A DNA stretch of 50,007 bases from Clostridia bacterium (GCA_900758165.1 CAAEQN010000122.1:1-50007); one strand, 5' to 3'; shown: positions 8,236 through 18,284, counted from the stretch's first letter. Notes: generated by a model from the sequence alone, not told the origin. Made by a program: numbers and translations.

Positions 8236-11109
8236 CTATGGTTTAATTATATGTGTAAACACTAGTCCGCCACTTACTTTTGCATTAGCTTCTGATATGG
8301 ATCTATAAGGGCCATCATGTCCTCTGGCTGAATCCATTATATAAAATTTATATCCTTGTTGTTTTAATTCTTCAGGAGCTGGTATTATTGCTAATATATG
8401 TCCAGTTTCTCCTCCTATTACAGGATACCCTTGCTCTAGTGCTTGTAATCCTGTAGTATTGTTAGCCGGTTCTGATGTAACTCCATAATATTTTTGTAAG
8501 AAATCACTTGAAAAAATACACCAGCTAGAACCAACACCAGGAACATAATATCCTCCACCTGGCCATTGTTTTTTTATATTTTCTACCAATGTTTCAGGAG
8601 TTATCGAAGCATCTCCCTTTAATCCGGCTAATATCATAGCTAAACTTGTCGGTCCACAACCAGATTTTGGAATTGTAGAGCTTCCATAAGGTACTGGATA
8701 ATCTTTTTGTAAATAATGTGGAAAAACATATCCTGCAGCTTCTACTGTTTCCACAGAGAAGTTTCCTCCATGAGCTTCATAAGTAAATATTTCTTCTTCG
8801 TTGCTAGCAGTTCTTGTTACGGTTTTTCTAGGTGCATAGCTATACATGTCCACTTGCGATTGTGTATAGTATATATATTTGCTTCTATTAAATACTGTTC
8901 CTGCACTTGATTGAGAAAAATCATAAACGCCTTTAACATACGTTTCAAAAGCTGCATCTCTTGAAGGTATATGTCCAGCTGCTCCTCCTCCAATATATGC
9001 CCACCAGTTATCCCAGATAAATCTGTTATGTTCCCAAGAGTTTACTTCATATTTAGCAGCTCCTGCCTCATAAACAGTTTTAAAAGAATAACCATTTCTT
9101 TCTGGTAAATGTCCAAAATTATAAGCTATAGCTGTAAGCGCATATAATTGTTGTTGAGATAAAGATATTCCTGCAGTTGCATTAACAACATAATTATAAT
9201 AGTTCTCACATAGCATATCTCCTACTTTATCTACCAATTCTTTTTCAATGTATATTTGCATATTACTTATTTCTGCATTTGAATATGTTGCTTCAGCGCC
9301 TCTAGTTAAAAAGCTATTTACATATATTTCTACATTTGACGCTTCTCTTTCTGTTCCATTTTGCAATACTTTTCCAGCCGAATTGAACTTTGCATGATGT
9401 GATTTCCATTGTATATCTGCATTTCCTATTGTAGGCCATCCAGCTCCATCTCCATACATCAAATAATACTTTCCGTCACTTGATTGAGGAGCTTCACCTG
9501 TATGTGAGAATTGTCTTAAATATGATGCTAAACCTAAACTTCCACCTTTGTTAAATTTACTTAAATCATATAGTCCAAAATCAAAGCTTGTTACTCCTAA
9601 ATCTACCCCAGTTGCTTTATATAATAGATATTTCATTAAATCTACCATATCTGCTGTTCTTTGGCTGCTTTCCATCATATCAAACAACCAATCTGGAGAT
9701 TCCATAAGTTTTCCTTCAGCACGTGGATATTTTTTTAATAATGTTACAAAGTTTTCTGTTTCTGAATCTTTATCTGTTTTTTCTTCTATGTTGGCAGGAC
9801 CTTCTCTGTATGAATTTCCTGTTGTATTTATTTTATAATTTGCTCCTCTTTTTCTTAACTGACTTGTTACTATATGTTTGGTTACTATTTCAGAGTCTTT
9901 GCATACACTTGCTTCAAGATTTGCATAGCTAGAACCTAGAGGTACGTTTCTTGCTGGAATTGTTATATTATAGTTTTCATCTCTTGTTTCATCTTGACTT
10001 TCACTTGAACTGTCAACCGGTTCGCTACTGTAATCGTTTATATATTTTGCTATCCACACATCTGCATATGTAATATTAAGCACTACATTGTTAGTATTTA
10101 TTGTTGTAGTTTTGTGTACATAGTATTTCTGTGAGTTTAAGTCTTCTGTTACTCTTGTCTCTACTCTACTATTTGTTTCTCCTTCAACTGTCATGTTATG
10201 TATTTCTTTTAAATCATAATTTGTTTCTTCTGTTTGTACCGTAGTTGTAGAATTTTCGTATGCAGTTATTATTATTTCGCTATTTATCGCTAAATTTGCT
10301 ACTTCGTAAACAAACTCTTCTTCTGTGCATTGAACAAGTAATTCCCACAAAAGGTCAAACGGCATAACATAATTATCTAGCATTGCTTTATAATCTAAAG
10401 ATGTTTCTGATATTAAATATTGTTGTTCTCCGCTTGTGTCTATTCCCTGTATATTTGTATCTACAGTTGTTGTTTCTCTTTGCGATTGTGCAACTACTAA
10501 TTGTCCTGAAGAATTTAAAGTAAAGTGTTTGAAAACATTGTCATCTCCAGATTTGACATACGACTCAAATGTTTCATTATCTATATATGTAAGCCATTCT
10601 TCTGAACCATCTGATTTTTGTTTTTTAACTTTTATTGCTCCGTTAAAATCATTTTCTCCTGTATTGCCAAGATTGAAACTTTGCGTTACTAATTGTGCTT
10701 TTATAAATGCTTTTAAATATTCTTTTTGGTTCTCTTTAGATATATAAGAATCAAAAACAGTACGATTATCTCTTGCCTTTGTAATTATATCTTCTGCGAC
10801 TTTATCTAAATCCACGTCATAATGGTAACCACCACCAATGGAATCTTTAACAATTATCATATTTTGTTTTTCATCTAACAGTTTATCTATTTCTGAATCA
10901 ACTAAATATGGGACGTTGGTATCATCACCCTCTTTGTAAGAACCATTGCTTATAATAATAAAACGTATTACCGCTGCTATTATAGAACATATAAATATTG
11001 CAGCTATTATATATGGTAATAATTTTACTAAAGCCGCAACAATAATTTTACCAACTCTTTTTAATACTGATTTAACTACTGTAGAAAATTTTCCCTCTTC
11101 TTCCTCCAT
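8236..11109 (-). CDS. VirB1/TcpG-type wall hydrolase: lysozyme-like domain plus C39-like cysteine peptidase
   Basis: The 957-aa protein starts with a short cytoplasmic part and a membrane segment (about residues 22-53), then a roughly 450-residue Ser/Thr-rich extracellular region of no family I recognise. A lysozyme-like domain follows (about 530-750), with GDGAGWPTIG and LSQQQLYALTAIAYNFG, as in GH24/phage lysozymes; a Glu-x14-Asp-x5-Thr pattern may be the active site. The C-terminal 140 residues are a C39-like peptidase with Cys818 (GCGPTS), His904 (GHILAI) and Asp926 (MDSARG). In Gram-positive T4SS such two-domain enzymes open the peptidoglycan for the channel. It is spaced 15-18 nt from its neighbours in the operon. 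Confidence 0.85.
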   Translation of the reverse strand: MEEEEGKFSTVVKSVLKRVGKIIVAALVKLLPYIIAAIFICSIIAAVIRFIIISNGSYKEGDDTNVPYLVDSEIDKLLDEKQNMIIVKDSIGGGYHYDVDLDKVAEDIITKARDNRTVFDSYISKENQKEYLKAFIKAQLVTQSFNLGNTGENDFNGAIKVKKQKSDGSEEWLTYIDNETFESYVKSGDDNVFKHFTLNSSGQLVVAQSQRETTTVDTNIQGIDTSGEQQYLISETSLDYKAMLDNYVMPFDLLWELLVQCTEEEFVYEVANLAINSEIIITAYENSTTTVQTEETNYDLKEIHNMTVEGETNSRVETRVTEDLNSQKYYVHKTTTINTNNVVLNITYADVWIAKYINDYSSEPVDSSSESQDETRDENYNITIPARNVPLGSSYANLEASVCKDSEIVTKHIVTSQLRKRGANYKINTTGNSYREGPANIEEKTDKDSETENFVTLLKKYPRAEGKLMESPDWLFDMMESSQRTADMVDLMKYLLYKATGVDLGVTSFDFGLYDLSKFNKGGSLGLASYLRQFSHTGEAPQSSDGKYYLMYGDGAGWPTIGNADIQWKSHHAKFNSAGKVLQNGTEREASNVEIYVNSFLTRGAEATYSNAEISNMQIYIEKELVDKVGDMLCENYYNYVVNATAGISLSQQQLYALTAIAYNFGHLPERNGYSFKTVYEAGAAKYEVNSWEHNRFIWDNWWAYIGGGAAGHIPSRDAAFETYVKGVYDFSQSSAGTVFNRSKYIYYTQSQVDMYSYAPRKTVTRTASNEEEIFTYEAHGGNFSVETVEAAGYVFPHYLQKDYPVPYGSSTIPKSGCGPTSLAMILAGLKGDASITPETLVENIKKQWPGGGYYVPGVGSSWCIFSSDFLQKYYGVTSEPANNTTGLQALEQGYPVIGGETGHILAIIPAPEELKQQGYKFYIMDSARGHDGPYRSISEANAKVSGGLVFTHIIKP

Positions 11110-11127
11110 ATTAATCTCCTATTTAAA

Positions 11128-12048
11128 TTATAATTTCACTTCTATTTTTCCTTTTTCTAGGCTTCCATCTTCTTTTTGGTACATTGTATTAGAAAATACT
11201 ATATATTTTATATTTCTTTCTGATGTATATGCATTAGTAAATTTTATACTTATTTTTACTGTTTCACCTTTTTTTATATATAATTGTTCTTTTGTTATTC
11301 CTTCATTTGTAGCAGAATATTTTACATTTTTTTCATCTAATAAATAAATATTGCTTAAATTACTTAAATCATCTAATAAAATATCTTTTTGACTGTTATT
11401 TGTTATTTCCATATAGTATTTTTCATTTTTCATATATGTATCTTTTTTTATTATTTTAAATCTTATATTGTTTACTTCTGTTTCTCTATTTATCTCAATT
11501 GTATCTATATAGTTATTTATATTTAATTTAGATTCATTGTTTTCATTTACTACTGTAATAAAGTCTTGTATGTTATTTGAAGAAGTACCGCCTGTGGCAA
11601 GAATGTCTTCATGTATATCTACTTTAAAGGTGTTGTCTATCCAGTTTTGTATATTATAGGTCCTGTTTGATGTAAATATTTTTTTATAGTAGTTATTATA
11701 AAACTCTTCATAGCTTTTAAACAAGTTTGATTTACAATTAGTGCTTAACATAGAATATGCATTAATTGCATCTCCTTTGTTGCAATTATCTAGAAAATTT
11801 TCTATTGTCTCTTTATTACTCTTTGCATTTTTACTTGTTCCATTGTCTGGTGAAATAGCAGGATATAAACTTTCATCTTCCATATTTGTATCTTTTATCT
11901 TGTTGTTTGTTTTTCCTTTGTCCAGCATATTGTTTTTAGCAAAGTAATTAAATAGTTGAATAATTGCTAATATAAAAATTATGCATAATATAATTAACAA
12001 AATTTGTTTTCTATTTTGATTTATGATTCTAATTATTTTATTGAACAT
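11128..12048 (-). CDS. Membrane-anchored VirB8/NTF2-like protein
   Basis: The 306-aa protein has one membrane segment (about residues 15-35) and an extracytoplasmic rest. After a Ser/Asn-rich linker comes an NTF2-like stretch (ETIENFLDNCNKGDAINAYS, then SYEEFYNNYY), followed by a beta-rich C-terminal domain (YMEITNNSQKDILLDD and TVKISIKF) that looks like an immunoglobulin-like DUF4352-type fold. The arrangement suits a VirB8/TcpC-like scaffold subunit. It lies between the VirB6-like gene and the wall hydrolase, with ATG behind GAGGT. The fold assignment is by pattern only; a generic lipid-independent adhesin-like anchor remains possible. Confidence 0.65.
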   Translation of the reverse strand: MFNKIIRIINQNRKQILLIILCIIFILAIIQLFNYFAKNNMLDKGKTNNKIKDTNMEDESLYPAISPDNGTSKNAKSNKETIENFLDNCNKGDAINAYSMLSTNCKSNLFKSYEEFYNNYYKKIFTSNRTYNIQNWIDNTFKVDIHEDILATGGTSSNNIQDFITVVNENNESKLNINNYIDTIEINRETEVNNIRFKIIKKDTYMKNEKYYMEITNNSQKDILLDDLSNLSNIYLLDEKNVKYSATNEGITKEQLYIKKGETVKISIKFTNAYTSERNIKYIVFSNTMYQKEDGSLEKGKIEVKL

Positions 12049-12069
12049 TTTTACCTCATTTCCCTTTAT

Positions 12070-12112
12070 AGAAATTAAGCCAAAAGGAAATATTCCTTTT
12101 GGTCTAATTTCT
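12070..12112 (-). other. Long intra-operon hairpin
   Basis: A near-perfect 20-bp stem (AGAAATTAAGCCAAAAGGAA on the plus strand against its complement, one mismatch and one G-U pair) with a 3-nt loop lies between the VirB6-like and VirB8-like genes. No T-run follows on the minus strand. It is more likely an RNA-stability or processing element that sets expression steps inside the operon than a terminator. Confidence 0.6.
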
Positions 12113-12122
12113 ACTTTAGGTT

Positions 12123-14750
12123 TTATTCCCCTTTTATACCTCTTACATGATTTATAGCATTATTTGCTGCCGCAGCTGCTTGTGCTTTTGACAAGCCTTT
12201 CTTTTCAAATCTTTGAGCTAAAGCTTGAGTAGCTTTTTCAATCTTTCCTGCGTCACGGAAAGTTCCAACATCATAGTGTGTAGATAAATTTGCTACTTCT
12301 ATTGCATATTTTTCTGCAAATGCTTCTTGTTGTTGTAATTGCTCTCTTAATCTTTTACTTTCTTCTTGATTCTTGCTTGCTTCTGCCGCTCTTAATTGTT
12401 TTTTTGTCTGATCTGTTTGACTTTCTTTTATTGCATGTAGTCTATCCATCTCTTTAATATCTGTTACTCCTGTTCTTCTATATTTAGCATATTCTTCCAT
12501 TCTCTTTTCAAGTTCTGCATTTAACTCTTTCCTCTTTATTTCTGGATTTTCTTTTTTAATTGCATCTGCTATATGTTGTCTATTATCAACATTATTCATA
12601 AATTCTTTGTCTGCTGCTCTATTTTGAGCTTCTTTGCTACCATATCTTATTTCTTCAGCCATGCCACTTAAAGAACTTGCTGTATTGGATATTTTATTTA
12701 CAGCTCCTTCTCCTATAGAATTTCCTGCTATTGCTCCCAAAGAAGCTCCTTTCCACATGTCACCTAAATCTCCTCCAACTATTCCACCAGCAAGTCCAAT
12801 AGCTGCTCCTCCAGTTATAGCTGCTCCTTTTAAGAATATTCTACCAGCTTTCTTTCCTGCTCTTTTCAACAGTACTTTACCGGTTTTTCCTTTTGGTAAA
12901 TCGTATTTTCTTCTTATCATATTTCCGAAATTTTTCCAATAATCATTTCCGCTATCAGTATCTTCTGATTCCTCATCATTTTCAGTACCCTCTGGCATAG
13001 CAGGAACAGTAGCATCTTCAGCATCTTGTGAATTTGTTTCAGGAACTCCAGTCTGACCACTTTGGCCTTGCTGATTTTCATCCTCAAACCCTTCCATAGC
13101 TGTCTGTCCTGGAAGTTGTTGTTCTTCTCCTGCATTCATCTGTGCAGTTGTTCCACCTTCAGCTAGTGCATCTAATCCATCACCTTCAACAACATTTGGA
13201 TCTGTAACATTTCCATTGTCTTTAGTTCTAATCTTGTCAGAATTACCTTTATTCTTTTCTTTTCCTTTGCCTTTAGCTAAATTTTGTAACATTTGTGCTG
13301 CTAATGCTCCACCCGCAAATCCACCAAGTGTTGGTGCTGTTTCACTCTTAATTCCAAACATACTCTTTACCATTTTTTCTGCTGGAACAATAAACGCTAA
13401 TACGCATATTGCATAAAGTGGTGATTTTGTTACTAAATCTAACGCTGAACTTACTAATACTGTATACAAAATCAAATGTATTACTGGAAGCATTGCATTT
13501 ACTATATATTCTCGTAGCCAAAACTCAAAGGCTTGAGCTTTCGAATCTTTAATCTTATCTATTGGATATGTTAATGCTACAAGTGGTGCTATTATTGTTA
13601 AGAACGTTAATATAACAACCCTCTTTATATATATAAAGAAGAAATATAATGTGTAAAATGTTAACGCCAAGTACATAATCAAATATGTTAATTTTTCCCA
13701 TAAATTCTCGTTTTCTATTAGTATTCTATTATAGCCAGTTAAATTTGTAGGAAAAATTGCTGGCAAATCTCCTATTGAGCTAACACCTGGTGATGCCGAA
13801 AAGGCATCAGCAGCAGGATCACTATAATCATCTGTATTATATGTTTGCGTATTTCCATCTTTGTCTTGTATATTGACTAATATATTATTTATATTTTTTG
13901 AACTTGATCCGTTATTTACAAACAATTTTTGAATTTCTCCTACCATTGTCATTGTAAATACCATAATATAGTGCAAGAAAAATACTAAACATAACGCTAT
14001 AACCCAGTCCATTAGTCTTTCTTTATATTTTGCCTTGTCTGTTGCAGTTGCTGATATTACTATTCGTATTGCTACGTATACTAGTACTGAAAGTAATCCT
14101 ACAATTGCAATTAATCTTAATGCTTGATACCAACTAGATATAGTTTTCTTTAAATTTGCTGCTGCTGATAGTCCATTATCCGTTGAATCTTTTGGGTCTC
14201 CAGCTCCTATCATAGTTTCTTTGTATTCAGAATCAATACTTCTAAAGAAATTAGCATCAAGTAGTGCTACTTTCCCTGCAAAAATTTCTATTGGCGTTAT
14301 TTTTATGCTTGGTATTAGTAAATCCTTTTTCTTTTCTATATATCCATCACATTCGCCAACTTCATCCTCTTTTCCTATTTTTATTACCTTTTCTACAATT
14401 TTTTGCGTTCCTTGAGAGCCGTTTCCCAAAAAGTAGTTTCTTATAGCTTCTGCTGAATGGTCTCCATTTTGAAGAGCTCCTGAATCTTGTAAAGCTATTT
14501 TTATTCCATTATATGGATCTCGTTCTACTGTCTCTGTCTCTTTTAAGTAGGTATCCCCTGCACCAGATGTTCTCGCTATTAAGTCATTTATTATATCTCC
14601 TAACGCTGCAAAGAATTCCACTATTGGTTCCATAAGTTTACCACCAAAATTTGCTTGACTATAATTTGGCATAGCGAAATTAAATAACAATAATACTATT
14701 ATTGGTATGATAATCTTTTGCTTTAAGTTCTTTATTTTTTTAGTTTTCAT
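12123..14750 (-). CDS. VirB6/TrbL-like polytopic channel protein
   Basis: The 875-aa protein has an N-terminal signal-like helix (about 12-32) and at least six membrane helices between about residues 200 and 470 (for example LLSVLVYVAIRIVI, LCLVFFLHYIMVF, VVILTFLTIIAPLVALTYPI). The PIDKIKDSKAQAFEFWLREY loop before the later helices is typical of Gram-positive VirB6/TrbL/CD1112-type proteins. Residues after about 500 are cytoplasmic: a low-complexity acidic linker, a Gly/Ala-rich helix pair (GGAAIGLAGGIVGG) and a long charged coiled coil to the end. VirB6 forms the inner-membrane channel of T4SS. ATG follows AGAAGGAG. It sits directly after the VirB4 ATPase gene. Confidence 0.85.
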   Translation of the reverse strand: MKTKKIKNLKQKIIIPIIVLLLFNFAMPNYSQANFGGKLMEPIVEFFAALGDIINDLIARTSGAGDTYLKETETVERDPYNGIKIALQDSGALQNGDHSAEAIRNYFLGNGSQGTQKIVEKVIKIGKEDEVGECDGYIEKKKDLLIPSIKITPIEIFAGKVALLDANFFRSIDSEYKETMIGAGDPKDSTDNGLSAAANLKKTISSWYQALRLIAIVGLLSVLVYVAIRIVISATATDKAKYKERLMDWVIALCLVFFLHYIMVFTMTMVGEIQKLFVNNGSSSKNINNILVNIQDKDGNTQTYNTDDYSDPAADAFSASPGVSSIGDLPAIFPTNLTGYNRILIENENLWEKLTYLIMYLALTFYTLYFFFIYIKRVVILTFLTIIAPLVALTYPIDKIKDSKAQAFEFWLREYIVNAMLPVIHLILYTVLVSSALDLVTKSPLYAICVLAFIVPAEKMVKSMFGIKSETAPTLGGFAGGALAAQMLQNLAKGKGKEKNKGNSDKIRTKDNGNVTDPNVVEGDGLDALAEGGTTAQMNAGEEQQLPGQTAMEGFEDENQQGQSGQTGVPETNSQDAEDATVPAMPEGTENDEESEDTDSGNDYWKNFGNMIRRKYDLPKGKTGKVLLKRAGKKAGRIFLKGAAITGGAAIGLAGGIVGGDLGDMWKGASLGAIAGNSIGEGAVNKISNTASSLSGMAEEIRYGSKEAQNRAADKEFMNNVDNRQHIADAIKKENPEIKRKELNAELEKRMEEYAKYRRTGVTDIKEMDRLHAIKESQTDQTKKQLRAAEASKNQEESKRLREQLQQQEAFAEKYAIEVANLSTHYDVGTFRDAGKIEKATQALAQRFEKKGLSKAQAAAAANNAINHVRGIKGE

Positions 14751-14770
14751 ACATACTCCTTCTATATGTT

Positions 14771-16735
14771 TTATTTATTTAATCTCTCTTTTTCTGCTAG
14801 TTTATTAATATTTGTTTCCACAAATTCAAATTCTTTTGCTGTTGGTGTTATTTGTAATATTGCTGTATCGCCTCCAACTTTTAGTAATCCTTCACCTTTT
14901 CCACATGTTACTAAAAATCCTGCTTCTCCTTCACTTAATTTAAACACTTCTTTTAAGTATTGTATCTCCGATTTATCTTGTGCTAAAAGTAGTTTTGTAT
15001 CTGAAGATGTTAAAACCGCTTGAACTTCTGGTTTCTCATAAAAATCTTGAAATCTTTGTGAGATTATAGCCAAAGATACATTTCTTTTTCTGGCACGTCT
15101 GGCCATAGTATTTAAGAAGTCTACAGCTTCTGGATATGGTAATAGCATCCATGCCTCATCTACTAACACTCTTTTCTTTGAAGCTTTTTTCCTATCCTCA
15201 CTATTTTTCTTAACATATTTTTCCCAAATCCAAGATAGTAATATTTGTTGTGCAAGTGGTCTTGCAAATCTCTCTTCTAGTTGAGATATATCTAGATTTA
15301 TAAACAATGTTCCATCTAATAAATCAAATGTAGATTGTCCATCAAAATATGCCATTTGTCCATCATATTTTCTTATGTATTGTTTCATTACTTTTAATAG
15401 ATAACTGTAATGGAATCTATAATCTGGATTTTGGTTTTCTGCTGCTTTTCTTTCTAGTCTTTCATACCAAGATCCTATTGTAGGCATGTTCTTCTTTTTT
15501 CTTCCAAGCATATTTTCTGAACTTGTAGTGCTCTCATATAAGCTTGATGGATCACTATTTATTCCGGCTGCCATATATTCTTCTGATACAGTTTCAGCTA
15601 TTATTTGCTTTGTTAATTCGTTTACCTCTTTACTTCTAGTGCTTCCTCTTGCCATTGTAAGTAAAGCTTGCGTAACGTCTTCTACTTTATTTTCGACATT
15701 TAGTACTGTTTTTTCTCTTCCAGTTATTTCGTCTTTTATCATTTCTGTTTCTATATCAAAAACATTTATTACTGTTTTTGATGTAGGACTTAATACAACA
15801 TTAGTTCCTCCTAAACTTTCTGCAACTATTCTGTACTCACCTTCGGCATCTAGGGCTAAACTTTGTATTCCCATTAATACTGCTGATCTTGATATCAAAG
15901 TTTTCATCGTAACAGATTTACCAGCACCAGATTTAGCAAATATAACCATATTGTAATTTGTTAATGAATTGTGGAAGTTGTCAAATAATATTGGCACTCC
16001 AGTTTGTTTATTAAATCCTAGAGGTATTCCTGTTATATGTCCAACCTCTGATGTTGTGAATGGGAAAACTGTTCCCATAGATCTATGATCAAAAGTATGT
16101 GTTCTTTTAATTTTATCGTCCATTAAAGGTACATTAGATTTAAATGCTTCTTCTTGCATTCCCCAAGAGCTTTTTATTCCTATTAGAGATTTAGACATTT
16201 CTGTAGCTAACATTTTAGTCAATTTATCTAGATCTTCTATACTATATGCAAAAAGTGTTGATACTATTGTAGCAGAATATAGTCTATTAAAACCTGCTGC
16301 AATTTCATCTCTTAATTGCTCTGCTTCATACCTTTTTTGAGACAAAGTGCTCTCTCTGTTTATATTTCCTTTATCTGCTGCTACAATTCTTTCTGTTTCT
16401 AATTCATTTATGGTTCTGTTTAACTCATTTTGTGAATTAGATTCTGGAATTGGATTTATGTATATTGATGTGTTTATATCTCCAAATAAGTACATGTCTC
16501 TAAATAGTTCTGGGAATGTACACATTCTTGGAAGAGCAGATATAAAAAAGCTTCTTGCATATCTTTTTGTACTAGATATTATCTCTAAATGATCTATATT
16601 GCTTGCATCTATTCCAGATGGTGCTATTAATTCTTTTATTGTTTTCTTACGCAATATCCTTGGTTCTTCATTTACCGAATAATCATTACGATTCGCTTGA
16701 AACTCGTTTTGTACTCTTTGTTTCTTTTTGAACAT
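14771..16735 (-). CDS. VirB4-family T4SS ATPase
   Basis: VirB4 is the universal motor ATPase of type IV secretion. The 654-aa protein has the N-terminal VirB4/CagE-type domain (about 45-230) and a HerA/FtsK-like ATPase domain. Walker A is AKSGAGKS at 267-274, Walker B is VLVDEAW with Asp526-Glu527, and a sensor-like ISQRFQDF follows. The length is normal for Gram-positive VirB4. The start ATG at 16735 is chosen by AAAGGAG ten nt upstream; it overlaps the previous gene by 50 nt, suggesting coupling. The protein appears intact and active. Confidence 0.95.
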   Translation of the reverse strand: MFKKKQRVQNEFQANRNDYSVNEEPRILRKKTIKELIAPSGIDASNIDHLEIISSTKRYARSFFISALPRMCTFPELFRDMYLFGDINTSIYINPIPESNSQNELNRTINELETERIVAADKGNINRESTLSQKRYEAEQLRDEIAAGFNRLYSATIVSTLFAYSIEDLDKLTKMLATEMSKSLIGIKSSWGMQEEAFKSNVPLMDDKIKRTHTFDHRSMGTVFPFTTSEVGHITGIPLGFNKQTGVPILFDNFHNSLTNYNMVIFAKSGAGKSVTMKTLISRSAVLMGIQSLALDAEGEYRIVAESLGGTNVVLSPTSKTVINVFDIETEMIKDEITGREKTVLNVENKVEDVTQALLTMARGSTRSKEVNELTKQIIAETVSEEYMAAGINSDPSSLYESTTSSENMLGRKKKNMPTIGSWYERLERKAAENQNPDYRFHYSYLLKVMKQYIRKYDGQMAYFDGQSTFDLLDGTLFINLDISQLEERFARPLAQQILLSWIWEKYVKKNSEDRKKASKKRVLVDEAWMLLPYPEAVDFLNTMARRARKRNVSLAIISQRFQDFYEKPEVQAVLTSSDTKLLLAQDKSEIQYLKEVFKLSEGEAGFLVTCGKGEGLLKVGGDTAILQITPTAKEFEFVETNINKLAEKERLNK

Positions 16736-17909
16736 TATCTTTTGTCTCCTTTCTTATAGTTTTTTTAACTTTTTCTTTTGCACTTTTAGCTACATCTTTT
16801 CCAATCATTCCTGTATTTTGACTTATATACAATTCAGCCAAATTTGCAATTATATCATCCATGTCATCTTTTTTCTCATTGTATTTTTTATTTTTTTCAG
16901 ACTGTGCTTCTAATATCTTTTTACTTGCTAATTCGTAAGCCTTTTTATCAATTTCATCATCTAGTAACTTCATCTTTTTGTCCATATAATCAGTTGCTGT
17001 TGAATATAGTTCGTCAAATCCGGCACGTCTTGCTCTTTCAATTCCGTAGTCGTCTGATTCATCTCTGTTATATGCTACATATAATAAATCAGCTAGTTCT
17101 GAAGATGTCATTATTTTACCAATTACACTTGATGCACTTAAAGCTCTTATTATTGATTTTGCTTTAGTATATAATTCTGAAAATGCTAGCTCCTTAACTT
17201 CATCTTTGTCTAAATTTTCTTGATCTAAATTTTCTGTACGGTATGAAATTACTACATAATATTTTTCGTTTAAAATATTTTTATTTAAACTCATTCTTTC
17301 TGTATTATATATAATATCTTTTCCATATTCATATAAATTTTTTTGTTTTATTAATTCGTAATATTCTCTATTCAATATATCTTCTGATATATTTGGGTCT
17401 TTAGATAATTGTTCATATCTAAGCTTTTGTTTTGCATAGTCTTTTTCTACATCGTTAACTTTTTCTTTGTAGTTTTGAATGCTTCTTTCTAGGTTTATTC
17501 TTCTTGTTTGAATGTATAATTGTATAGGTTCTTTTAATGTGTTTAGGAATTGTGAAAATCCTTCCTCTACTGAAACCTTTTCTTCTTGGGACATTAGATC
17601 ATAATTGATACCTTGGCATTCTACTACCATAACATATTTTTTGCCACTTTTTTGTACAATCATGTTATCTTCTATTTTGTCAAATTCCATAAAGTCAAAT
17701 ACTGAATCTACAGTATATTGTTTTACTTTAGAATTGCTGTTTTTTGTTTCTTTACTTCTAACTTCTATTTCCTGATTTGTTCTTTTGTTGTTATCTTGGG
17801 TTTGTGCTTTCATTTTTATATAAACAACAGCTAATATTATTAATAACACAACCATAATTCCTGCTATTATTAATAATGCGGTTGTTAATACATTTATATT
17901 ATTTATCAT
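16686..17909 (-). CDS. Membrane-anchored protein with VirB4/TraC N-terminal-like domain, no ATPase
   Basis: The 407-aa protein has one membrane helix (about 8-33) and then a cytoplasmic domain opening VDSVFDFMEFDKIEDNMIV with GKKYVMVVECQGINYDLMS and a helix ending EPIQLYIQTRRINLE. This resembles the N-terminal domain of VirB4/TraC-type ATPases, but no Walker A or B is present and the C-terminus is a charged coiled coil. The start is ATG 17909, behind GGGGGAAG, which overlaps the PrgI stop by 11 nt; an upstream in-frame start has no ribosome site. It may dock the real VirB4 ATPase encoded next to it. The domain comparison is inference. Confidence 0.75.
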   Translation of the reverse strand: MINNINVLTTALLIIAGIMVVLLIILAVVYIKMKAQTQDNNKRTNQEIEVRSKETKNSNSKVKQYTVDSVFDFMEFDKIEDNMIVQKSGKKYVMVVECQGINYDLMSQEEKVSVEEGFSQFLNTLKEPIQLYIQTRRINLERSIQNYKEKVNDVEKDYAKQKLRYEQLSKDPNISEDILNREYYELIKQKNLYEYGKDIIYNTERMSLNKNILNEKYYVVISYRTENLDQENLDKDEVKELAFSELYTKAKSIIRALSASSVIGKIMTSSELADLLYVAYNRDESDDYGIERARRAGFDELYSTATDYMDKKMKLLDDEIDKKAYELASKKILEAQSEKNKKYNEKKDDMDDIIANLAELYISQNTGMIGKDVAKSAKEKVKKTIRKETKDNVQKETKSTKRVSSES

Positions 17910-18246
17910 CTGTTTCTTCCCCCTTATATACATATATTTTGTTTTTCTTTTGTTTAAATTTTATTGCTCTAAAAATTATATCATCTAAATTTTCTCCAGC
18001 ATTTATTTTTGCCCATTTCATTCCTGAAAGATTTGGAACTTTAAATGTTCCAATAGCAAATCCGATAAATGCTAATAAAAGAAATAATATTACTCCTATT
18101 TTTATTAGGCCTATTGCTTTTAATATCATTAATAATATTAATCCTACAATTGCAGCGCCTGCAGTCCATATTAACGATTTTCTCGTAAATATAAATAATA
18201 TTCTTCCTTCACCTTTTACATTTCTAGGTAGATTATATGTACCCAT
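17899..18246 (-). CDS. PrgI/VirB3-like inner-membrane protein
   Basis: The 115-aa protein starts MGTYNLPRNVKGEGRI and has two adjacent membrane helices (about 25-47 and 50-66), then the phrase FKVPNLSGMKWAKINAGENLDDII and a basic tail with KIYVYKGEE. This is the PrgI family arrangement; these proteins replace VirB3 and partner VirB4 in Gram-positive T4SS. Start ATG has AAGGAG 12 nt upstream. It is the first gene after the internal terminator and promoter, and it overlaps the next gene by 11 nt. Confidence 0.85.
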   Translation of the reverse strand: MGTYNLPRNVKGEGRILFIFTRKSLIWTAGAAIVGLILLMILKAIGLIKIGVILFLLLAFIGFAIGTFKVPNLSGMKWAKINAGENLDDIIFRAIKFKQKKNKIYVYKGEETDDK

Positions 18247-18284
18247 TTTTATAGTTTTCTCCTTATAATAATATCTCTTTTTAT

